DNA from: Bugulina stolonifera
Lineage: Eukaryota; Bryozoa; Gymnolaemata; Cheilostomatida; Bugulidae
Direction: 5' to 3'
Assembly: GCA_935421135.1 (NCBI GenBank)
Contig: OW285187.1
Location: forward strand, 20,584,429 to 20,648,428
DNA: 64,000 nucleotides
A program made the translations under genes and the position numbers. The notes beneath the pieces were generated by a model. That model searched no databases and was not told the DNA's origin. It saw nothing but the letters and a program-made list of their open reading frames with translations. Of this stretch, positions 35,993 through 49,500 are shown piece by piece. How positions within the stretch are numbered: position 1 is the stretch's first letter; every line of letters starts with the position of its first letter.

Positions 35993-38446
35993 TATCATCT
36001 AATATAAATCCCAAGATTTACTCTTCTCTTTGCCTCTGAGTCAAGAGTAGGAATGAAAGTCAGTCCCCTGTGATAGCTATGCATCTCTATAGTTTATGTA
36101 CCCCAATATATAGCATTGTATTATACTGAGTTGTCTTTCTTCAGCTAAACTAAGCTAGTAAAGATCCAGATCATACATTGTAGTTTACAACATGATGCAA
36201 ACCAGGCAAATGGGCGAACAAGGTTCTTAGAGCTGATCTCTGCTCCAATTCTCCCAATTATATTTGCTGTTTGCATACCCTATACACATATATGCAGCTT
36301 AATAGACATACTTGAGACCAAATTAGTAAATGATACTCATGCAGTATGATCATAATATACATGTACATGACTGGGGGGGGCATGCATGCATATAATAGGT
36401 GTGAATTTTTGTGCTTGTGCAGTAAGAAGGTATTTGGTAGCATACCAATATACCATTACATCTAGACATGAAATAATTAATGAATATACATGTACATGTG
36501 AAATTGTTATATTGTGCCACTGGACAAACTAAAGAGTGGATAGGTGACAATGAAATGGTTTTTATAAATTTTATATAGAAAATTGAAAAAGCTATTAGGC
36601 TAGTAGTGTCCAGGAGCTATTTGGAGAACACAGAAACGAACAGAAAATAGCCTTTAGTTAAGTATACCTTGTAAGAATAGCTTATTAGTTGCAATAGGAA
36701 TATGCATTCCTATTGTTCAATAATATAATTAATATGTGAGTATTCATCTTCAGTTTCCCTATCCACTTAATTACTTTACTTCTTGATCTACACAGGTATT
36801 GTATAACATATATCTATTATAGTATATTCTTAGACCTTTTGGTTGTACTCTGGTAGGCTGTAGTTACATGTATATCTGTTATGCTTGTAGGTATGGTATT
36901 ATACAACACTAACAATATACCCATAGACTCACTAACCAGCTCCACTCTCTCCAAGCAAGACTTGCATTATACATTGCACTTGTATATTTTTTTGCAGTGG
37001 AACAAATCATTTCATTGTTTCACACAGCAATTTGCAGTTATTAATTAGAAGCAACATGTGTACCCTTGTGTGTTAAAAATGAGTGTACACTCTGTATTCT
37101 TCCTATCTATGCTCTTATTTCTAGCACTGACTATTATAATCAGTGTTAGAAATGTGACTATCCCTAATAATATACATTGTAATTGTAAGGTTAATAATTT
37201 TATTCTTGGTTTTGGACCATGTAATTCTTATCGAAATTATGCACACCTGCTATAATTCACAAGCAAGGTTCGATAACTCTAAAAGAAAAGTTTGTCAAAG
37301 CCTAAAGCAAGTAACAGTCTACAACCCGCTAATATTTTCGTCATAGCGTTACATTCTCAGCTCTATGAGTTTAACTAAGTTATCGGGAACACAGTCTAGA
37401 ATTGATCTCTTGAAATCCATTTAACATATAAATAGTATATTTTGTCGACTATAAGGAAGTAACTAGTGTTCTTGTGGTAAACAACATCATGGAATTCAGG
37501 AAAATTGAACCAACTGATATTGCTAATCATAAATGTCATATCTTATTACAATTATAACTTGGTGTAGTATTTCATAATTAGAAGCAAACTAGTAATTATG
37601 GTTTCATTGAATTTCTTAGCTATAAACTTGTTTAAAATTTCAAGCTAACCTAAATATTCATCTGATTCATATTCATATTGATATCCCTTGGTGCGAAGCT
37701 CCAGGTACATTCGCATTGTATTCTCCTTGGTATATTTTTATGGTTTTATGGTTTTGTTGTAATAAATTTTATTGCTAAAATACACCAAGGAGTAATTGTA
37801 AAGCTTTACACTAAGGAATACGCCTACTGCCAACCAGTTTAGCAAAAATAATGTAAATTTAAAAGAAAATACAAATTACTAAACATGTATGTAAAATTTA
37901 AGTGAATGCAATGTTAGAATCTGTTTAAAACATGTGTTTACATTCAAGTTCAACTTCAGATTGATTGAAAATTGTTGAATTTTTATGTAAACTATTAAGA
38001 ATAAAATAGGAGTCAAGTGTTAATGTACAAATTTCAATAGTTCTAGTTACTGTAGAAAGTATTAGTTTTATATAGTTGAGTTTTCTTTTTTTTCTCTTTT
38101 TGTTTACGTGTTGCATTGCATGTATTTTTTCAATGGTTTATTCAGTCAATTGAACTTCTACATTTGCAATACTAATACAAATATTCATGTTTGATGATTA
38201 TCTTGTAGCAAGGCCCTAGCCTTATGGCCTATAACATTTTGTTGGAATCAAATGAAGGCAAGTCAACAAATTGTATCGAATAAGATTATTTAGTTGTAAG
38301 GATGATGATTTAGCAGTATGGTTGCATTATTATTCATATTTATTCATGTAATTATATAATATAATGTTATTTAATATATTTAGGCCTATGAATGTAGCAG
38401 CATATTTTTATAATATAAGCCTACATCTGAATAATAATAAATAATG
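35993..38446. other. Gene-free intergenic region downstream of DOHH
   Basis: AT-rich. A small hairpin with 17-bp arms (CTCCTTGGTATATTTTA / TAAAATACACCAAGGAG) lies at 37722-37793, inside a looser inverted repeat CCTTGGTGCGAAGCT...AGCTTTACACTAAGG (about 37687-37818), probably a foldback MITE. No supported open frame. Confidence 0.55.
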
Positions 38447-38454
38447 CGTGTAAT

Positions 38455-38792
38455 CAGTGGTCAAAGTCTAAGAAAAGAGGTGGGGGGTCTCTAGGGTAGC
38501 AGACATAATCACTTGAGGGCGCGAAGCGCGCCAGCGGGGAGGATCCGGGAGGGGCTCCTGAGCGCACTCCCGGGAACTAGAAACTTTATCAAAATTAGAC
38601 ACCGAAATGGTGCAAAATCCAAGAACTTCAGATTAAAATATGGTCCAAGATCTTAAGGTAAAATATGGTTCAATTAGTATTATTGTTATAATAGTAATCT
38701 GTAGAGGGTCTATCAATCTGAGGGACCCCCTGAAATTTATGGTGGGGGACTGCGTCCCCCCACGACCCCCCCCCCCCCAACTTTGACCACTG
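38455..38792. mobile_element. 338-bp hAT-type MITE with intact 8-bp target duplication
   Basis: Terminal inverted repeat CAGTGGTCAAAGT at both ends. Flanked by the direct repeat CGTGTAAT at 38447-38454 and 38793-38800. The 8-bp duplication and CAGTGGTC end are the hAT pattern. The interior is GC-rich (GAGGGCGCGAAGCGCGCC) with a 10-bp C run near the right end and no open frame. The perfect duplication suggests a recent insertion. Confidence 0.9.
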
Positions 38793-38800
38793 CGTGTAAT

Positions 38801-40541
38801 AGCCTAAACAGCATGGTCAAGGCTGTTCACTTTGGATAAAAAGCGTCCTTGATTTGAAGAGTTTGCTTTGCCTATAACTTGGACTAAACAAATTCAACAA
38901 CCATGACAGCATATAAACACTCAAGTCTAAATTAAAAGCTAGGCGACTCTAATTGACACAAAATGATGATACACAGTTTCCATTAAGTGGAATACTTTAG
39001 GGTTTTGATGTGATGCAAGTACTTATTGCATTTTGTTGTTATAAAATGATTATTATTAAAGTAATATGCGATATTGTTTATGTAATTTATTTCTATTAAT
39101 GTAGGCAGCTTAAGCCATATTTTTGAAAATATCCAACTTATATAAATGTTAACGTTTGGGCAGAGGCAAAAAACATTGGATATGCAACAATTTGCTTAAC
39201 ATTCATTGCAAGAAAATTTGTTTAGGGTTAGTTAAAGATGTGTTTCTAAGGAACATTCCACAATTTAAAGAAATTGGTAGGATGGGAAGTTTTTCAACAC
39301 AACTCTGATGCTTGTAAAATTTTGATGATGCTGTTGAAACCAGGATTCATCATTGCAATAACATACTAGTTAATACAAATTCATGCTATTTTTTATGCTG
39401 ACAAATCTAATGCAACATCCAAACAATTGGTAACTTATATACATATATTTAGTAGCCGAGTATTATTATATTCATAGGTTTATAATTGATAAGATTCTTC
39501 CTACCCCCTTTCTACTCCTACCTAATCTAGCTAATCTGAACAATGGGAATATTATTTAAAAATGCTAGTCGTTATTTCAATTTTTCATTATTATTTTACT
39601 TTACTAAAGTTAAGGCACTCAGCTACAGCTTTTTAATCCGTTTTAAGTTTATTGTAGACATAAACACTACTATTATTGGTATCAATAGAAACTTGCAAAA
39701 GCCTGGAAGGTGTACAACTAATTAGGTGATGCGAGTATGAAATAATTTCTGTGAAACAAACTACAGTGTATGTAGATGAGAAAGTCAGTCGGCAAAATGG
39801 CTTTTTTTTGGAATGTATAAATGCATAATTGTGCTATTGGCATGATTTTGTATTAAAAAATTTCTGTATCATATTATGCGATTTGATATAAGATTCCGAA
39901 AAGTTTTATTTGAACATTCTGGGAAGCACATTTTGAAAATAATTTGTTCACAGGGGGCACTAAATGAAAACATGATGAATCTTTGACATAGATTCAACCA
40001 CAAGCGGAATGTTCTGTAAACTTGGTGTTTTTAGTCTGGTTTGCAGATTGAGCGTGATACCTCTGTGACAATAGAGTGGCATAGAGTGACACTGTAAGTG
40101 GCAAATTTAAAGCACTATTTTTCATATTCAATAAACAGTAGACTGTATGTTGTATTCGGTGAAATGCAATGTACAGTTTACATAACAATTGATTCAACAA
40201 CACTGCCACATTTAAACTTGACTCACAAATTATATTTACTTTATCATATTGGTGCATGTCCTGAAGGTCGTTGTACACGTTCTGGAGGCCGTTATGCATA
40301 TTACTGCTACCATCCTGCGAAATGCAAATAATACAAGATTGGAATCTCAGAGATAACATTTTATCAATATTGAAAAAAATGTGAAATCAAAGTACAGTAC
40401 ATGATATGTACATTTGAAACATCATTCTGGTACATAAATGAACCTAGAATAGTATTTTGATTGGCAATATACACAATGTATTTAGATGTATGATGTTATC
40501 GGAATGTTTTGCTTTTCTTTTCAAGTACAATCGTGTGACCC
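38801..40541. other. Intergenic region upstream of the p85 gene
   Basis: Should include the p85 promoter and leader. A 77-codon frame ending in a Cys/Gly/Tyr-rich segment (40098-40331) has no recognised similarity and no splice support, so it is not called a gene. Otherwise AT-rich with no clear repeat. Confidence 0.5.
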
Positions 40542-43500
40542 ATGGCTGAAAACACATATGTATATCGATCGCTGTACGACTTTAATGGTGATGATAGTCT
40601 GGATCAGATTTCTATGAGAGAAGGTAGGTACATCTCTAAAGAGCTGGGAATGATATTTATTATGTGTGTTATAAAATGACATCGAAAATAGTAATTGTTT
40701 TATTTCCTCAGGTATTTTTAGCATGGTAAAATAATATACAGCATGCTATGGTCTGCTGCTACAGGTGATGTCATAGAAGTTTCTATATCAACACTCGCTC
40801 CTGATGCCGACTTTCGAAATCCTAAGGTATGGCTAACAGGCTTCAATCGAACAACTCATGACACTGGACTTGTACCTGGAAACTTTCTACGTTTTGTGGG
40901 TGAGTTATTCATGGGATTCTGGAAGATTTTCTCTTTTATAACATTAACAGTATTCTGAATAGTTACCAATAATGCCCTGTGTATGCACAAAAGCGTTTTT
41001 AACTTCCTTCTTCAAGACATGTGTTATACTATCACTTAGATAGAATAGTAATAATATGTTCGTTCAACATGTAATATTGTGTTGGAGGCTTTTGGCCATA
41101 CTTTTTATACGAGATGTTTTTCATGCATGGAATTTCTTTTTGGGCAGCCAGATATTTGGTTACACATCTGTGAAAATGACTCGTCCCTCACTGGGATTTG
41201 AACTCGAGCCTCATAAGTAAATTCTTTGCATGAGAAATATTATATATAAAAAGTATAACCAGAGCTCCTAATATAGCAAAGTGGCCATAGAGGAGTGCCT
41301 CGTGTACAGTCAGTTCTGTACACAGGTACTGCCCACCAGCAAAGATTTTTCTTTTTTAAGGAGACCGAACTAGTGTAGTGTTTGATGTTTTCTGTCCACT
41401 GTGCTAGGCGATTGATTATGTGCCGTAGAGCCTTGCGTTCAAACCCCAATGAGGGTTGAGTTATTTTTACAGATGTGGAACCAAGTCTCTTGCTCCTCAT
41501 AAATAGATTCCTTGTATGAAAAATATCACAAGTCAAGTAATTTTGTATTCTTCATTTACACTCCTCCTCCTCACAGCCTCTCAAAGTCTGTTAGTCTCAT
41601 CACTTTTACTGTGGTATGTGTAATGTGTAGGCCGGTTGGTTCCACTACTACAACAAGTAGCTGCATGTAGTTGTCAGCGGCAGTTATCTAATTCAACTCT
41701 TATCTACTAAGTCTGTCTTATCTAGTAGTTGAGCTCATTATTATGTTGGTAAAGTGAATCACTTATAAACTGTTCAGTGATTGCATTGTGTTCTCTGCCT
41801 TCCTTCTGATCCAAATACTATTTATGTACATGTGTATGTGTACATATATGTTATCAATGTTACCTGTAACTCCCAATTCCTTTCATTGATAGTGTAAAGG
41901 TTATGTTGGATCAACATAGGCTCAAATGTTGCAAAGAAATTTGGTCAAAAATATTTTGTCTACTGCAAGTTTTTATTCGATTCAGTGCTAAAGATGGCAC
42001 CTATGTATTGGCCCATGTGCTACATACAATGTAAGTCACATTATAAATGTATTTCGATTGGGAGTTGTCCACTTTGTACTATGGTTTTCAAGGTTGGGCA
42101 ACTTCTGATAAAAATGGTGTACATATTATCACCTAGCCATAATCCAAACTTCACATTACTCTCAGGGCTCTCAAGTTCTCGGATTTTCCCCGAGCAGTCC
42201 GGATTTTGAGTGCTTGCTCGGAGAGCTCGGGAGGTTTTCCATTATTGACGATCTGGATTTTGGGAGATTTTCTCACATTAGCTATATTTTGAATTGAAAT
42301 GCTCCAAATTTCCAAATTAATCTTCAGTTTATCTCATAGCTTGTGAGTTGCTTAGGAAAAAGCTACTAATTCCATTACTTTCCAAGGGCAAGGACTGAAT
42401 TACATGTATGTACTGGGATTATTAGGCTGTGAGAAATTAGTTAGGCTAACTCCATAGAGCAATGGATATGTGCATGTAAGTGACCAACAGCTTTATTTAT
42501 ATATCTGACCAATTGTTAGTAGGGTAATACTGCAACACTGCTTACACTGCAGTACATTGTACATTTGCTCGGATTTTTTGACTGGGCAACTTGAGAGCCC
42601 TGTTACTCTATATTGTTAGTTTGATGCATTTATTTGGCCTGTGCCAATGTATGTATTGCGCAAGTATTAACAATATTAAAAATGTACATGTACATTGTAT
42701 GTACATGGATATATTAGTATTGCAATATCTGTAACCGAACCTGCTCTCAGCTACCTATTTACAATCTACACAGTTTTATTTGTCAACAATATCAATATAA
42801 TTATGTTGGTGCTTATAATGAATAAATTGACCTGAGCTGCCTGCTGACTCACGCATAGCACTCTCTATTCAGCATCATGCTTATAAGAAATAATATGGAA
42901 TGAATTATTGAACCCCTGAACAAGAAGTATTTACTAAACAGTTTATGACACCATAGAGAGAGAGGGGGTGACCGTACAAAACAGAACAGGCCTGTTGACC
43001 TGTAGCAACAGCACTGCTCTACACAGGGCATAGGATAGCAGTGATATATCACTTCAGTGCCCCTTCCCTCATCCATGGGTCATATACACCGAGCTTAGAT
43101 CGGTTGAGAATATGGTTCATTATTGTTAGCCAATCAGAAAGTAGCGTTGTTGATAACACAGTGTATTGTTTCATAGTCAATGCTAACAATAATTAGTTGA
43201 GCCTAGCTTAGCATAACAAATCTCTTTGTCAGTATTAGTTCAGTACTAACTCCTCCTTAGTGTGTATCTGCTTTATAGTAGGTTCTCATTTACATAGTGT
43301 CGACTCAGTCAGTTAGTCTATGTCAAGTTCTATACTGCAGTACAGATTAGTACATCTGTGTTATATTGATTAGCATCCGTTTCTCACTTGTGTTTATGGA
43401 TATATACTCTTACTGCCTATGAGGTTAGTGTTTACCCATCATCTTCTCCCATCTAACTTCTACCATCTTTTAGGGCTTTTAGGTTTGATATGATATATTC

Positions 43501-46500
43501 GAGTCATTTTATTACTCTATATTATATCTTTCCCGGTTAACCAAAGTAGCTTTATATGAAGACATGAATAACAATACTGTAGTAGGTACTTTACCATTTT
43601 TACTGCAATCCGATGCAGCGATGTGAAGTGCTATATTATTTGAGGCTAACTTTAAATTTTCTCGAAAGTCTTTCACTGGACTAGCTAGTATTTATACATG
43701 GACTCACTAGGTAATCGTTGAGTCTTGGTCAGTATAGTCGTCCTACATATCATGTTGTGCATGTGGTTTAGTTTTGGCTCCCAATTTTGTCTGTATTGAT
43801 TGTGAAGGTGTTCAGATTTTATCATGTTCCATGTAATCTGAAATGTGTTTGCCTCCCAGCCCTGTTATTGAGAGGGAAGACACTATCATCAGGCATCAAA
43901 AGAAGGAATATCTAATATATCTTTGTGGGGCTTGTTATCTCTCATTGTTTGTTTGCAACTGATGTGTGTGCATTGCACTTAGAGAGCTGTTTTCATGTCA
44001 TAGGCTCTATCGGAAGCGGCCAAATCGTGGCCCATGGGCCACCTTTGGCTCACATGCCTTTTCCCGGCCCAAGATAGAACTCTCATGTGATTGGAATACT
44101 TTAGTTGATGTAATCAAGTCCCTCAGTTTTCCACAGTGTTATGTTTTACATTTTTTTTCCCCGGTTGTTACTCCAGTTTTACAGTAGGCCTCATATAACT
44201 AGAGTCATGGCTTTGTGTTTATGTGCAGGTGAAATTTTTTATAATTTCTTTGATTCCACACCATTTAAAGACATGTAAACTGTATAACAATATGTCATAA
44301 TTTAGAGGGGTCCAACTACCTGCCAAAATCAAATGGATTTTTAGTTCACTTCAATAAGTTGAAATGTTATTCTCCAACTTCTTAGCTAATGAAACTAGAT
44401 TTTTAAATCTGCGTCCACTCCACTTCATATAATATGTATTTTTTTGTAGTATGTATTTCATAATTATATATATACATGTATGTATAATGATTACTGTATA
44501 GAGATGCAATTATTTCATAGCTGAATATTATGTTATTTTCTAATTTCAGTGGAAATAACCAAGCATAAGTTCTCTTCATTGGGAATTTCTAGACCTGTGA
44601 TGTGTAACTTATGTAAGTATCAAACTACCTACATGTACTAGATACTTAGCCCTTTTATAATTATAATTCTCGGTCAGTGAATAGCTATCCCAGCTACCAC
44701 AAGTGCGAGTGATTCTGGTTTAAATTGAATATTATAAGTTCGATCAGTTTTTGTAATAATTTAATATTCCAAATAATTCTACAAAATCAGCTAGTAATAC
44801 CAGTTACTTCTGATAATGTTTCGCTGATTATCCATCCACTTTGATCCAGACCTCCACTGCTATCCATCCATACTAATGTATAGGATGACCTAGACTTAGC
44901 ATCTGTTGATGTGTTACTGGCTACTATCAATCATACAGTGATAACTTGACAGCTCTGAGCACTTGAGATTTACATCTTCTCTGTTCAATCTAGACATTGG
45001 ATGGATAAAGTCAATTACTATAATTTAATGTTATGCAGTCTGGCTGGTGTTTTAATATATTTATGAGGATATTATGAACCCTGCCATGATTAAATTACTC
45101 CTGGAGATTATAGATTTTGTTTAATTGCTGGCACAATTAAATATCTCAAGTCTTGGGCAAGTTAATCTGATGAAATAATAATATTTATGAATTAAAAATC
45201 TCAAAATTAATTTAATTTGTAGGATTGTTATCTGTAAATTCTCATGTCTGCATAGTCCAGTAATTATATGACTCACCATTATAATACCCCAGAGTGTTTA
45301 GATAACTTGAGGCTACAGTCTTTAAAAGATAACATAAACCTAACCCACAGCTTACTGTAGTATCCATAACTCTACGTGTGTACCCTGTATACATTGTATA
45401 TATGGCAGTAGTAGTAGCAGTAGCAGTAGTAGTAGTAGCAGTAGAAGTAGTAGTAGTAGCAGTAGTAGCAGTAGTAGTAGTAGTAGTAGTAGTAGTAGCA
45501 GTAGTAGCAGTAGTAGTAGTAGTAGTAGTAGGGTTTGTGTGCTAACTGCCCTCTCTGTTAGGACCTGCTGTGTACAAAAACATATTCATTACTAACTGTG
45601 TTCTGTAGGTCAAGATTATATATGGGGATCTAAAACCGCTGCCATGAAATGTGAAGGTATGTACAATCTTTACCTGGTAGGTCTGTGAGAGAGTATCTAT
45701 CTGGTAGGTCTGTGAGATAGTCTCTATCTGGTAGGTCTGTGAGAGAGTATCTGTCTGGTAGGTCTGTGAGAGAGTCTGTCTGGTAGGTCTGTGAGAGAGT
45801 ATCTATCTGGTAGGTCTGTGAGAGAGTCTCTCTATCTGGTAGGTCTGTGAGAGAGTCTCTCTATCTGGTAGGTCTGTGAGAGAGTCTCTCTATCTGGTAG
45901 GTCTGTGAGAGAGTCTCTCTATCTGGTAGGTCTGTGAGAGAGTCTCTCTATCTGGTAGGTCTGTGAGAGAGTCTCTCTATCTGGTAGGTCTGTATAATAT
46001 AGTACTGTTAGTACTGTGAACTGTTACAGCTTGCACCTCATGTTACCACCAAACTTGCACAGACATCGTACAGAATAATAACAAGTCATGCAGTAGAGAG
46101 ACCAAGAAGCTAGTAGTAGACGTCGTCACATCTCCCCAGGTCAGTGGGCTATTAATAGTACATGTATATAGTATGTAGTATATAAAAATACAATGCACTT
46201 AACCCTGTACCATAATTATACTCTATATACTATTAATTTACTATGTTCCCAGAAAGTTTAAAATGGGAAGTACTTTCCTATTCAATCCTTTCAGTTAATG
46301 AGTAGAAACCATAATTCTCAGACATATTATATATATATATTTAATATTAATTCTAATTACTGCCCTGTGGTTACTTTATCTGTATAAATTTATGATTATT
46401 ATACAATGTTATAAAAGTTGTACTCCAGTAATGCACTGTTGTAATAAGTAGAGCCCTATTTGTCACTAATACACGTTATATAGTCATCTCCCAGGGATAT

Positions 46501-49500
46501 GATTACCATATTATTAGTTCATTCTATTAATAACATAGTACTAGTAATCTACTGACAGGTGTACTGTTACTATTAATCTATTAATCTATTCTAATCCCTT
46601 CTCTAGACTAATTTGCCTTTTTAGTGGGTATTCCAATAATTTGGCATCAGTAGTTTTACCACACACCATAGTGCTGCAATACACTGAGTAATATTTTGGT
46701 CTACATGTATGTACTTCAGACTAATGTAACATTATGTGTACATTGTACATATTGTTGTAGAGATGTAGTAGTATAGCATTCCTCAATACACCAGGACACT
46801 TGGTGTATTATTTATACTATTAATCTATAATTTTAGATTATTATTATTCTGGTGTTAGTCTTACAGTAGGCCTACACAGTGCTAATAATCTGACTGCTAG
46901 TCTCACCAGAGCATACGATGACATTAGTTAGGCAGTACCTAGACAGTACCTTAGGCCAGTGCTGCCATGTACATGTATATAACTACTACCTTGACTATAT
47001 CAGCACATGCATCCCCTTCCAGAATGTTGGATGTGCATGTAGGAGAGAAAAGGGGCCATTTGCTTCAGACAGTAAGAAATTAACAGCCTTTGGCCAGACA
47101 TCAGTGGTGTTTTTATGACTTTGTTTTTGACTTGAATAGAGTAGTAGAAAGATGTGAGGCATTGAAGCATGCCTATCAGGCCCAATTACCTATGATAATA
47201 ATTATTAGTGTAGCCCTATTTGATTAGCCACCATACTCCATAATTATTATATATGTGTGTGTATGTGTAAACCTCCATATTAATTACACTTCATTACACT
47301 ATGTCTGTCTGTGTGTCCGGCTGTCCGTTTGGGTCGGTCTGTTGGGTAGTCGAGTCCAAACATGTAGGCTATCTAAGTACTTTTTAGGAGTCCACTGCAA
47401 TCAGATATTATGTTAGTGGATTGATATAGACTGGGAACTGTTTAGGGGTATGGCTGGTTTAGGGCCTACCTCCCACATACATGTATGTAGTCCCATGTGG
47501 TCCACAGTCTACACCCACTGAGTTCTCTCTCTCTCTCTCTTGTAGTCAATCAGAGATTGGTCTAACAAACACGTCATAGAATGGATGGCCACAGTAAACC
47601 TCTATAACTATATAGAATCATTCAAACGACAGAAGATAGACGGAGCAACCCTGATTGGTCTAGATGAGGACAAGTTAAAGGTTCGTCTCGGTTACTAGTC
47701 TCCTGTTGTGAGGGAACTTTTGTGTCCATTTACCAGTTTCTCGCGTACACTTCTTACAACCCGTACACTTCTTACAACGCGTACACTTCTTACAACGCGT
47801 ACACTTCTTACAACGCGTACACTTCTTACAACGCGTACACTTCTTACAACGCGTACACTTCTTACAACCCGTACACTTCTTACAACGCGTACATTGCATA
47901 CAACAGGACCAGTCTCTTATAGTGCTATTGTTTGTACTTGATAATCTGTCTTATGGAAAATGTTAATAACCTTCCCTGTCCATATGAATTGGTTCTTTGA
48001 TAACAACATAATAGTCTTAAAAACTCAGCCCTATGTTTCTGATGTGCTATATATTATAGCCTACGGAACCAAATACCCGTTTGGAATCTCACTCCCATTA
48101 CCGTAGCCTATACGCACTCATGACTTTTGTAGAGTTTGGGTATTGAAGACAATTTCCACAGGCAGTCTGTGATGATATGTGTCAATGAACTCTGTGGCCG
48201 TGAACAGGTTAGTTCAGATTTGCAAGATTGTATAAATGGTGTGCATTGACCTCTACCTCTCCCTTACACAGTACATAGTATATGGTGTATCATATGTAGG
48301 TAACTGCAGAGGTTGATGAGCCAGAGGAGTGTACTAGTGATGCAACAGAACATGAACTATCTGAACACACATTCACATCTATACAGAGGTGTCACAAGTG
48401 TAGCAAGTACTTGTATGGTGTCATCAGGCAAGGTCTGCTCTGCAAAGGTAACTGTTACTATATTCTATAGTCCTGTCCAATTCTATGACTACTACTGTTA
48501 GTTATTAGTAACAATAGCTCTAGTAGTAGTGGTAGTGGTAGTGGTAGTGATAGTTGGGATAGCCTGTTCACAGGTTGTGAAAGACTGCATGAAAGCTTTG
48601 AACCCACTTAGTGTACTGCATTGTGTTAGCTGTTGTGTATATATCATGTAGATTAGTGTACTGTTTACTGTACATGTAGTGCTGTAGTGTATATACATAT
48701 ATATACAGTATAGTGTACATATATAGTGTAGTGTAGTTTACATCCAACATCTGAATGTAATAAATTATGTAGACAATTAACACTCAGCAGAAATAGACTG
48801 TCTCCATAAGTTAGTGAGTGTTTCTAATATTAGTCTACTCTGGCAGCAAACTCAATAGCTTGTCAATACTTGTGTTGGATATGTTCACAATTAGTTAGTT
48901 CTACTCAGAATTTATATCTTCATCATCTGCATAAGATGTATGCACATGTATTTTACTACGTAATGTATGTCATTATTTATTTAAATTAATTTGAATAGGA
49001 TCGAACCATCTTTTTGTACCTTGACTAGTAAGGTATTATATAAATTATCTAGATTTTCATATCCTGAAAGGAGGTGCAATTTGACTGTGCACTTGGTCAG
49101 AGTGTGATATACCTATTATATACTTCATCTGTTAGGCTTATGCTAAGCAACTGGTGTAGATTTGAAGTGGGTTCCGAGATAATGGGATATCTGCTAACAG
49201 GCTCGCCGTTACTATGGGTACAGAATAAATCACTCGGCTATATAATTTACATATCAACTGTAATTAGTGTCTGACGTGCATAATCTACTTCTCTCTTGTC
49301 TGTCTGGTTCTGATTGATCAGAACTTCCCTCTCAATAGATGGCATAAAGCTGACATGTATAGCAGGTGGTCTCATATAAGACCCACTGGGAATAATATGC
49401 TCTCCGAACCACGCGAATAATTTCAACCCTATCTATCTACATGTAGCCTACATATTATATACAGTGATACACTGTACAAGTTCGTACTAATTTTAACCTT

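Noticed and set aside
39994..40359. 121-codon minus-strand and 77-codon plus-strand frames upstream of the p85 gene
   Set aside because: They overlap each other, match nothing I recognise and lack supporting signals.
47675..47941. Repeat proteins on both strands (KKCTRC, LLTTRT, SYNAYT types)
   Set aside because: Products of an 18-bp intronic minisatellite within the p85 gene.
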